Assembly (NCBI GenBank): GCA_023246135.1 | Contig: JAHFJB010000012.1 | Span: 1-8,513 of the forward strand | From: Candidatus Parcubacteria bacterium | GTDB lineage: Bacteria; Patescibacteriota; Patescibacteriia; UBA1558; GWA2-36-10 | Direction: 5' to 3' | Length of the DNA: 8,513 nucleotides | Shown: one piece after another, positions 1 to 5,100 of the stretch | How the letters are laid out: every line of letters begins with the position of its first letter | Numbering within the stretch: the first letter of the stretch is position 1 | Program-made: the position numbers and the translations under genes | The notes under the pieces: model-generated | What the model was told of the DNA's origin: nothing | Seen by the model: only the letters and a program-made list of their open reading frames with translations | Database searches by the model: none

Positions 1-1805
1 TAATCACCATAACGATTATTGACATTAGTAGTAGCCACAGTGAAGTTCCAACCAATGGAAGTCACATTAACTGGCTCACCTTTGGCAACAAATTTAAATT
101 TGCCCAAAGTGACACCCTTCAAAGATGAAGTTACATTGGATGGGGAAATAGCTACTGATTCAATTCTTAGTGAACCAGTACCAACGGTCGTGTCGCTAGA
201 ATTAAAGTATGGCTCAGAGGCGTTTGGATAAGTTGGCAAAACAGTATAGCCATAGGTATTACCCTTGACACTAATGTCAGCCTGTCTGTCAATGTCATAA
301 GAAATAATTCTGCTTGAACCATTGACAACATCCAATCTCAAATCCAAGGTAACAGCTTTACCTTTTTCAACAAGCAAGTTTAAGTTGTTGAAATCAATAT
401 TATCACTGCTAACTGATGTTTTGGTAGCCAAAACCGCACCGGTATTGACATTGACCAATTCTACATTGGCCACATCAGCTGCCTCAGATGACTGATTGTT
501 GGTGAAATACACACGGCTAACCGTCATATTCTCAACATTGGTAGCAGTCAATCTCAGTGAGCTAACAGTATATTTGGTAGTACCAACTTCCTTAGTAGCG
601 GCAGCTGGGTTATTACCACCAGCAGCTACTGTGATTGCACCAACGGTCAAAGTACCATTGATGTTTTGGTAATTACCAGCAATTGGCAATGAACCGCTGA
701 CAGTGCCATTGGTTAAAGTCACTGTCTTGACAGTCAAGATTGGAGTTTCACCAGCATAGTTGGCTAAAGAAGCAGCCATATTAGCGGCAACATAGACTCC
801 CTTGGTAGCACCGGCTGGCACTACAAAGTTATCATTGAAAGAAGCAGTGTGTAGTGAACCCAGGGTCTTGCTACCAGTGTTTAAAGGTAACATTGTGCCT
901 GCGTCTAACAAATCCAAAGATGTAAAATTAGCATCTTGGGCTAGACCGGTTCTTTCTACCATTACTTGGTCAACTGTGACATCCACATTACCAGTGTTAA
1001 CAAAGTTAACCTTGGTAAAAGGCACGCGAGCTGCACCGCCAACAATAACACCAGTGGTTGGTGTATCGCTAGCCAAAGATACAGTCAAAGTACCTGGGAC
1101 ACCAGGAGTTGAAGCACTGGCTTTGTAGCCAGTCAAAGCAATTTCTTCACCGGTGACAGCTGTACCAGTGGTATAGCCAGAAACACTGCTCACAGTGATG
1201 GCATTGGCGGCTACAAAATTGTTAGCCTCAAAAGCATCAGCGCTAGCAAACTTTCTGACAGCAGTACCATCAACATAGTATTGATCCGAGCCAACTTTTA
1301 GCAAGGTACCGGTTGGGTACATAGTAGCAGTTAAATCACTGCCGCTGGTATAACTAGAAGAGAAATATCCAGGAATGACATTATCTACTCTAGTATACCA
1401 TTTGTCGCCATACAGAGCTTTGGCTATTGCCTCTGTTGGTAACCAACGTAAGGCTCCACCTGGTTCAACTGCATAAATTTTAGCAGTATCGGAGGTAGTA
1501 ACTAACTTGGTACCAGGGCGATAAGTGACAGCGCCGCCATTTGGATATTTATCCAATTCGGCTACATTGACTTTAACAACATCGTTAAAGTTGGCATACC
1601 ATGTAAAGTATGTCTTCTCATCAGGGAAGATATATTTCTTACCATCAGAGCCAATGTAATAGACAGCTGATCCCTTAACACCTTGAATGGCCAAGAGTGA
1701 GCCTGCGCCATAGGTGCCGTCTGCCGCCTTTACCTTCAAACCAGTGGTACATAGGACAGTGGCAACCATTAGGCCTAAAACAAGAACTTTTTTTATTGAA
1801 CTCAT
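1..1805 (-). CDS. Secreted S-layer-like surface protein, N-terminal 601 residues (3' end beyond window)
   Basis: The frame is open from an ATG at 1805 to the left edge, so the C-terminus is missing. Residues 1-27 look like a Sec signal peptide: Lys5-Lys6, a hydrophobic core at 7-20, and probable cleavage after V-K-A. Cys19 is not in a lipobox. Residues 35-206 hold three degenerate modules starting near 35, 98 and 166. Each begins G-[ST]-x-L, then has a Tyr-rich strand (AVYYIG, AKIYAVE, QYYVDG), a basic/aromatic turn (KKYIF, LRWLP, VRKFA) and a hydrophobic end. From about 215 the protein becomes Thr/Val/Asn-rich with predicted beta-strands in long repeats, for example VPFTKVNFVNTGNVDVTV and a similar later unit MTVSRVYFTNNQSSEAAD. 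This resembles large Patescibacteria surface proteins; family membership is from recollection. It lies downstream of, and in line with, the sigma/anti-sigma pair and has a long structured leader. Attachment mode and glycan binding cannot be judged from the visible part. Confidence 0.88.
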   Translation of the reverse strand, partial: MSSIKKVLVLGLMVATVLCTTGLKVKAADGTYGAGSLLAIQGVKGSAVYYIGSDGKKYIFPDEKTYFTWYANFNDVVKVNVAELDKYPNGGAVTYRPGTKLVTTSDTAKIYAVEPGGALRWLPTEAIAKALYGDKWYTRVDNVIPGYFSSSYTSGSDLTATMYPTGTLLKVGSDQYYVDGTAVRKFASADAFEANNFVAANAITVSSVSGYTTGTAVTGEEIALTGYKASASTPGVPGTLTVSLASDTPTTGVIVGGAARVPFTKVNFVNTGNVDVTVDQVMVERTGLAQDANFTSLDLLDAGTMLPLNTGSKTLGSLHTASFNDNFVVPAGATKGVYVAANMAASLANYAGETPILTVKTVTLTNGTVSGSLPIAGNYQNINGTLTVGAITVAAGGNNPAAATKEVGTTKYTVSSLRLTATNVENMTVSRVYFTNNQSSEAADVANVELVNVNTGAVLATKTSVSSDNIDFNNLNLLVEKGKAVTLDLRLDVVNGSSRIISYDIDRQADISVKGNTYGYTVLPTYPNASEPYFNSSDTTVGTGSLRIESVAISPSNVTSSLKGVTLGKFKFVAKGEPVNVTSIGWNFTVATTNVNNRYGD

Positions 1806-1829
1806 GTGTTCTTTTTTTTAAATGCCCTA

Positions 1830-2187
1830 AAAAATATTCAACCGCCGCCAGTATAGACATCTCGCTAGAGCGAGACCAAACTATTCTCTTTAGCGCCTCC
1901 CGCATACGGGACCGACCTTTCTGGTCAACTAAAGTAATAGGTCTATGCCTTTGGTTGGGACAAATTATTTTATAGGAACACGAATTAAATACCTGTTACT
2001 CTTCCGCCAAGATAAACTTGAGCGTCACTTCTTAATTGGTTTCAAAAAGTGCATGGAGCATCAGGGACAAACCCCTAAGTCGCGCGCGATTAGCGATATG
2101 TTAGGGATAATAGCTTTCATTCCATCAATGATGGGAACAAAAGCTAAATACCCACAACCTATCTCTCACGCTGATAAGTGGTTTGTC
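1830..2187 (-). ncRNA. Candidate structured leader RNA of the surface-protein gene
   Basis: Roughly 380 nt between anti-sigma stop and surface-protein start fold into many hairpins when read on the minus strand. GACAAACC (2187-2180) pairs perfectly with GGUUUGUC (2073-2066) and would close a multibranch domain. Inside it are a 6-bp hairpin (2178-2158), a 15-bp hairpin with one bulged C and loop AUU (2145-2112, extendable to 2153-2104), and a hairpin with a CGCG loop (2093-2075). Downstream are hairpins at 2051-2026 (8 bp), 2021-2007, 1957-1926, 1926-1914, 1911-1898 and 1875-1860. Where hairpins contain G-U pairs (2178-2158, 2145-2112, 2051-2026, 2021-2007), these are G-U on the minus strand and would be A-C mismatches on the plus strand, which supports minus transcription. 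I matched it to no riboswitch or RNA class I know. It could be a riboswitch, a stability element, or a processed RNA from the upstream operon. Confidence 0.5.
1860..1895 (-). promoter_or_regulatory. Mutually exclusive hairpins near the 3' end of the leader
   Basis: On the minus strand UCUCGC-UCUA-GCGAGA (1875-1860) forms a 6-bp tetraloop hairpin. The segment CGCUAAAGAG (1895-1886) can instead pair with CUCUAGCG (1870-1863) as 4+4 bp around an AA bulge, which would break that hairpin. Two competing folds about 55 nt before the start codon resemble a switch. No U-run follows, so a transcriptional terminator is not evident. Confidence 0.35.
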
Positions 2188-2188
2188 G

Positions 2189-2194
2189 ATTATA
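2189..2194 (-). promoter_or_regulatory. Possible -10 element (TATAAT) just after the anti-sigma gene
   Basis: A consensus TATAAT reads on the minus strand directly downstream of the anti-sigma stop, where a promoter for the surface protein could sit. No acceptable -35 lies 16-18 nt upstream. The start site expected about 7 nt downstream would fall inside the leader's closing stem (2187-2180), shortening it. The sequence is also generally AT-rich, so this may be chance. Confidence 0.25.
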
Positions 2195-2215
2195 ATTAAT
2201 TATTAAACTACAAAC

Positions 2216-3580
2216 TTATTTTATTTCCGCTCCCGGTTCATTAATATCACTAGAAATTGGCGCCAAATCTACTTCTTTGATGTCAGTGTTAGTCATAGAA
2301 GCCTTGATTTTTATAGGTGTGATTGTCTTGACTTCTGTGCTTGTATCATCTAGCTTATCTACTTCTTCAATGACTGACTTATCAATAGTGCGGTGGTTCT
2401 GTATAGCTTTGCTGATATTGGTCAAAATATCATTAACTTTCTGATATTTGTCCCTCACTTGATTGATTTTGGTAAAAGCATCCCGCAAAAATCCTTCTTG
2501 GAGCAAAGCCTTAGCTTCTGATAAAGAATCTTCTGCCTTTTGAGGATTTTCCTTAAGGACAGTTATATCTTCCAAGCTAGTACTCTTACTTTCTTTTTTC
2601 AAACTATCTATATCTTTTTTATCCACTGTTTCCGCTTTTTGTTTGGCTGTATCTACTACATTAGAAGAAGTATCACTTATTTGAGAAGCCACCATCTCTT
2701 TGACCACATTCTTGACGGCCTCTACTTGGTCCTTGTCGATAGATACTGTCGGCGGATTAAGTAAAGCTGTCGTACTAGTATCATTGGCCATATTAGGCGC
2801 TGATGTGGCCACGCCCGAAGTGCCAGCTACTACACTATCATCTGCACTCTTGACGGCGCCAACCACTTCATCATGGACTTCTAGGGCTACACTAACCGCT
2901 GATTTATTGACTTCTTTGTTAACTGCTTTGACATTGTCCAAGGCATCCTCAATAGTCTTGTCATTGGACTCAATTATTTTTTGATCCAGAGCTTGCGCTA
3001 CTTCTTTGGTGGTATCAGCAACTTTTTTGGCTAGCTCCACTACTTGAATAGGATCTTTTTCTTCTTTAGCAATCTTGAGTGAGCTATCCGCCATAGTCAC
3101 ATCCTTTTCTAGGTGGCGCACTGCCTGCTTAATAGCTTTTTCTTTGGTGCTATCGGTAGATTCACTATCTCCCAAAATTTTATTGATTTCATCCAAACGC
3201 TTATTGACGTGTTTGATGTGGACCTCGGTCTTGGTGACAGAACTCCAAGTCAATGATACTTCCATATCTTCCATAGAACGCTTTATCGGATACATTAGAT
3301 CACCAGGCACAGAGGGCTGGGCAGCCAAGGCAACACCTGAACCCATCATCAAAACTAAAAAAACAGCTACCACCTTGGTCAGTGAAGGTGCTAGACGATT
3401 CAAAATCTTCATAGATACCAAGCTAGCCTTATCATAGCCAGATATAGCCTGAGACTGCATCAGACGATTCTGCGAGCTTATTTCATCTAAGAGCTCATAC
3501 TTGGTATTGTTGGCCCATCTTTTATCTGGTTGCAAATCAGATAATTTTTTGAGCTGGGAAAGCTTTTTTTCTAAACGCAT
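2216..3580 (-). CDS. Membrane anti-sigma factor, DUF5667-type
   Basis: This 454-residue protein has three parts. Residues 1-66 form a cytoplasmic segment with the W-and-leucine pattern seen at the sigma-binding end of such proteins (LQPDKRWANNTKYELLDEI, about 16-34). Residues 68-87 are one hydrophobic membrane helix. The rest would lie outside and begins with the signature P-G-D-L-M-Y-P-I-K-R (92-101), typical of DUF5667. About 105-240 and 340-400 are charged, heptad-like helices, probably coiled coil; about 245-285 is Ser/Thr/Ala-rich linker. Expected role: hold the ECF sigma factor encoded 27 nt upstream at the membrane and release it on an envelope signal. The order sigma then anti-sigma on one strand supports this. 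The extracytoplasmic part is long, and its ligand is not evident. Family assignment is from motif memory, and no sensor or protease-cleavage site can be pinpointed. Confidence 0.8.
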   Translation of the reverse strand: MRLEKKLSQLKKLSDLQPDKRWANNTKYELLDEISSQNRLMQSQAISGYDKASLVSMKILNRLAPSLTKVVAVFLVLMMGSGVALAAQPSVPGDLMYPIKRSMEDMEVSLTWSSVTKTEVHIKHVNKRLDEINKILGDSESTDSTKEKAIKQAVRHLEKDVTMADSSLKIAKEEKDPIQVVELAKKVADTTKEVAQALDQKIIESNDKTIEDALDNVKAVNKEVNKSAVSVALEVHDEVVGAVKSADDSVVAGTSGVATSAPNMANDTSTTALLNPPTVSIDKDQVEAVKNVVKEMVASQISDTSSNVVDTAKQKAETVDKKDIDSLKKESKSTSLEDITVLKENPQKAEDSLSEAKALLQEGFLRDAFTKINQVRDKYQKVNDILTNISKAIQNHRTIDKSVIEEVDKLDDTSTEVKTITPIKIKASMTNTDIKEVDLAPISSDINEPGAEIK

Positions 3581-3607
3581 ATTATTATTGCCGGCCCGTG
3601 GGCGCGG
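3581..3607 (-). promoter_or_regulatory. GC-rich hairpin between the sigma and anti-sigma genes
   Basis: The 27-nt gap starts with a block of almost pure G and C, in contrast to the AT-rich surroundings. On the minus strand CCG-C-GCC can pair with GGC-CGG around a CACG loop (6 bp, one bulge), followed by AAUAAUAAU directly before the anti-sigma ATG. It could tune the ratio of the two proteins by translation or mRNA processing. There is no U-run, so it is not a standard terminator. Confidence 0.35.
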
Positions 3608-4189
3608 TTAAGCGGCTTTGCCTCCAATAGTCCTAGACTGGCCGCTGTTAATCTCTTTTAATTTGCTAGTAGCCCTATGCAATATCACTCTTACATTATT
3701 TTTATCTTTTTGTATGACCTGAGCTATCTCCTCTATAGATAAGTCCTCAACATATCTTAAGAGCAAAATTTCTCGATATTCTGATTTGAGCTGATAAAGC
3801 TGTTTGAGCAAAAGAGCTGAATCCATTTTCTTACCTATGCTCACAGCTTGATTATCAGCTGTCTCCTCTATTGTTTCTTCAAAATAATCTAGGGGCAATT
3901 CCTGCCTATTACCGCGACGATAGTGATCAGCTACAGTATTGTAGGCTATGCGGAAGATAAAGGCTTGAAAACTCTTGATGTCCTTCTTATCTATTAGATG
4001 CTGCCAAACCTTGAGAAAAATATCCTGAGTCAAATCTTCGGCTATTTCCCGGCTAGATACCTTGATATAGACAAAGCGGTAAATTCTTTTGACATATCGG
4101 TCATAAAAAAAAGCAAAGGCATCGGTATCGCCGGACTTGAGCTTCAGAAACGCTATCTTTTCTTGTAAACTACTTCTTAGACTTTTCAT
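3608..4189 (-). CDS. RNA polymerase sigma-70 family factor, ECF type
   Basis: The 193-residue protein has the two-domain ECF layout. Region 2 spans about 24-93, with AFAFFYDRYVKRIYRFVY, the core-binding and -10-recognising helices REIAEDLTQDIFLKVWQ (47-63) and FQAFIFRIAYNTVADHYRR (74-92). A short acidic linker covers 97-115. Region 4 spans about 124-180, with YREILLLRYVEDLSIEEIAQVIQ and the recognition helix NNVRVILHRATSKLKEI. No region 1 or 3 is present. The next gene, 27 nt downstream, is its likely anti-sigma factor. The chosen ATG (4189) gives the usual N-terminus for this family and lies about 125 nt downstream of a good promoter. The start has no Shine-Dalgarno sequence. The targets are not shown by the sequence; the neighbouring surface-protein gene is a plausible one. 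Confidence 0.93.
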   Translation of the reverse strand: MKSLRSSLQEKIAFLKLKSGDTDAFAFFYDRYVKRIYRFVYIKVSSREIAEDLTQDIFLKVWQHLIDKKDIKSFQAFIFRIAYNTVADHYRRGNRQELPLDYFEETIEETADNQAVSIGKKMDSALLLKQLYQLKSEYREILLLRYVEDLSIEEIAQVIQKDKNNVRVILHRATSKLKEINSGQSRTIGGKAA

Positions 4190-4235
4190 AGATATAGACG
4201 GAAAAAACCATCAAATATTACACCTTTACTAATTT

Positions 4236-4283
4236 TTAATTAATGATAATTTTGGCTAATATTAGCCAAATAAAAAACTTCAT
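4236..4283 (-). CDS. Possible 15-residue leader peptide upstream of the sigma gene
   Basis: In the sigma-factor leader a minus ATG at 4283 opens a tiny frame encoding a hydrophobic peptide (MKFFIWLILAKIIIN) ending in TAA. It runs through the whole 20-bp palindrome, so a ribosome on it would open that hairpin. There is no Shine-Dalgarno sequence, but no gene in this window has one. Chance is a fair explanation in AT-rich DNA. Confidence 0.15.
   Translation of the reverse strand: MKFFIWLILAKIIIN
4251..4270. repeat. Perfect 20-bp palindrome in the sigma-gene leader
   Basis: TTTGGCTAATATTAGCCAAA is identical on both strands. It lies about 44-63 nt downstream of the predicted start of transcription of the sigma gene. 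As DNA it is a good candidate operator for a dimeric regulator. As RNA it would make an 8-bp stem with an AUAU loop. No U-run follows on either side, so it is not an intrinsic terminator. Confidence 0.7.
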
Positions 4284-4320
4284 CTTTAAACACCGCTTGT
4301 TTCCACTATAGATTCCTAAT

Positions 4321-4349
4321 ATTATAGCATTTTGCTACTCTTCTGTAAA
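4321..4349 (-). promoter_or_regulatory. Promoter of the sigma/anti-sigma operon
   Basis: On the minus strand TTTACA (4349-4344) and TATAAT (4326-4321) are separated by exactly 17 nt. TGC precedes the -10, giving an extended -10 element. This is a housekeeping-type promoter and would start transcription near 4314, leaving a leader of about 125 nt before the sigma start. Confidence 0.7.
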
Positions 4350-4409
4350 TACTATTAGACATGCAATTCTGCCAAAAATATTGCTAAAATCTAAGCTTTA
4401 ACAAAAAGA

Positions 4410-4418
4410 ATTATAGCA
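4410..4418 (-). promoter_or_regulatory. Second possible upstream promoter (extended -10)
   Basis: TGCTATAAT reads on the minus strand here, the same nine bases as in the promoter 89 bp downstream. The best -35 (TTCTTA at 16-nt spacing) is poor, so it would depend on the extended -10. It may be a tandem promoter for the sigma operon. Confidence 0.35.
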
Positions 4419-4602
4419 CACTTTAAATATTTAAGAATAGACAAAACCCCAAATTTTTTAGACTTATAAGCAACTAATAAAATCACAAAAAATATACTTC
4501 GTATTTTTACCAATATTCTATTTTATTCTCTTTTGTCTCCCCCTTTTGTCTTTTTTGCTGTTTTCTTTGCCCCATTTTTACCCCTAAAACTTATACACAA
4601 TA

Positions 4603-4631
4603 TTGATAAAAGGTATAGAATAGTCTATACT
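4603..4631 (+). promoter_or_regulatory. Promoter of the HTH gene with an internal inverted repeat
   Basis: TTGATA (4603-4608) and TATACT (4626-4631) are 17 nt apart. GTATAG (4613-4618) and its exact complement CTATAC (4625-4630) form an inverted repeat with a 6-nt centre that overlaps spacer and -10. A regulator bound there would block polymerase. The HTH protein encoded just downstream is an obvious candidate for autoregulation. Confidence 0.65.
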
Positions 4632-4667
4632 ATAATTGACTTATTAACAGGTATTAAAACAAAAAAT

Positions 4668-4949
4668 ATGGAAAATGTCATAAGGGTATCAGTGTCTGAA
4701 GCAGCTCGGTTATTTGGTGTTTCCGAAAAGACTATCCGCCAAGCTATCAAAAACCAGGAGCTTCACTATATAGTAGCCAATGGCCGCTATAAAATAAATT
4801 TTGTATCACTGATAGAGTGGTCCCAACAATCCACTCGTCGCTACAATCTACTAGCTACCCAAGGCTTGGGACAATATGTAGATCAATGGAAAATACACAA
4901 TAAAAAATACAGCCCCAATATAGGTCTAGCTATTAACAAATCCCGTTAG
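4668..4949 (+). CDS. Small helix-turn-helix DNA-binding protein (excisionase/MerR-like fold)
   Basis: This 93-residue protein begins with a winged-helix type DNA-binding domain, about residues 5-55. VSVSEAARLFGVSEKTIRQAIKNQEL is the helix-turn-helix; IVANGRYKINFVSLIEWSQQ is the wing and closing helix, as in the HTH_17/excisionase group. The remaining 40 residues are basic and Tyr-rich with no recognisable domain. I chose the ATG at 4668 although the frame is open from 4533. The promoter (4603-4631) lies inside the longer frame, and the added 45 residues would be hydrophobic and unlike this family. No Shine-Dalgarno sequence precedes it. No integrase, recombinase or phage gene is nearby, so a transcription-regulator role is more likely than an excisionase role. 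The stop codon lies in one arm of an inverted repeat. Confidence 0.75.
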   Translation: MENVIRVSVSEAARLFGVSEKTIRQAIKNQELHYIVANGRYKINFVSLIEWSQQSTRRYNLLATQGLGQYVDQWKIHNKKYSPNIGLAINKSR

Positions 4950-5051
4950 AGAATTATTTTACTAAAAACAACTCTACCAAAGTATAAACTATCTTGGTAT
5001 AGTTAAAAATAAAAAATAGTATAGTTTGTATCTCGTATTCTCTAAACGGGA
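4941..5051 (+). repeat. Inverted repeat enclosing the 3' end of the HTH gene
   Basis: TCCCGTTAGAGAAT (4941-4954) and ATTCTCTAAACGGGA (5037-5051) are complementary over 14 bp with one extra A. The left arm contains the HTH stop codon (TAG, 4947-4949). The AT-rich interior has smaller complementary pieces (ACTAT/ATAGT around 4988-5003) and a direct repeat GTATAGTT at 4997 and 5019. It could be a long 3'-UTR stem protecting the mRNA or the ends of a small inserted element. Confidence 0.6.
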
Positions 5052-5058
5052 CAAAACA

Positions 5059-5086
5059 AAAAAGCCCTCACTCTAGAGGGCTTTTT
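5059..5086. terminator. Bidirectional intrinsic terminator
   Basis: AAAAA-GCCCTC-ACTCTA-GAGGGC-TTTTT is a perfect 6-bp GC-rich stem flanked by an A-run on the left and a T-run on the right. It works in both directions: for the plus-strand HTH gene, and for the minus operon, whose last stop codon lies 15 nt away. Confidence 0.92.
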
Positions 5087-5100
5087 ATATTGTTAAAATT

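Larger units (their letters stand above)
4190..4667. other. AT-rich divergent regulatory region
   Basis: These 478 bases separate the minus-strand sigma gene from the plus-strand HTH gene and hold no convincing protein gene. They contain one strong minus promoter (4321-4349), a weaker second minus -10 (4410-4415), a perfect 20-bp palindrome (4251-4270), and the plus promoter of the HTH gene (4603-4631). An AT-only imperfect hairpin (about 4487-4508) lies between the divergent promoters. A frame open from 4533 into the HTH gene crosses the promoter and is not taken as coding. Confidence 0.7.

Noticed and set aside
802..1128. Plus-strand frame of 108 residues opposite the surface-protein gene
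   Set aside because: It is an antisense shadow of a repetitive Thr/Val-rich coding region.
1749..1751. Cys19 as a lipoprotein attachment site
   Set aside because: The residues before it (T-V-L) do not fit a lipobox; a normal signal peptidase site (V-K-A) follows.
1675..1975. Overlapping short frames on both strands around the surface-gene start
   Set aside because: They overlap the signal-peptide end of the surface protein or the structured leader, and resemble no family.
2700..3437. Plus-strand frames of 94 and 120 residues opposite the anti-sigma gene
   Set aside because: They are shadows of the well-supported minus-strand gene, with biased Ser/Thr/Leu composition.
4487..4508. AT-only hairpin with a T-run, possible terminator
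   Set aside because: The stem lacks G-C pairs and no gene ends just before it.
4591..4599. TTATACACA, a perfect match to the DnaA-box consensus
   Set aside because: It is a single copy. One match by chance in this length of AT-rich DNA is not surprising, and no cluster, dnaA or dnaN gene is nearby.
4533..4667. 45-residue N-terminal extension of the HTH protein
   Set aside because: It runs through the promoter and inverted repeat and encodes a hydrophobic stretch unlike the family; the ATG at 4668 is better.
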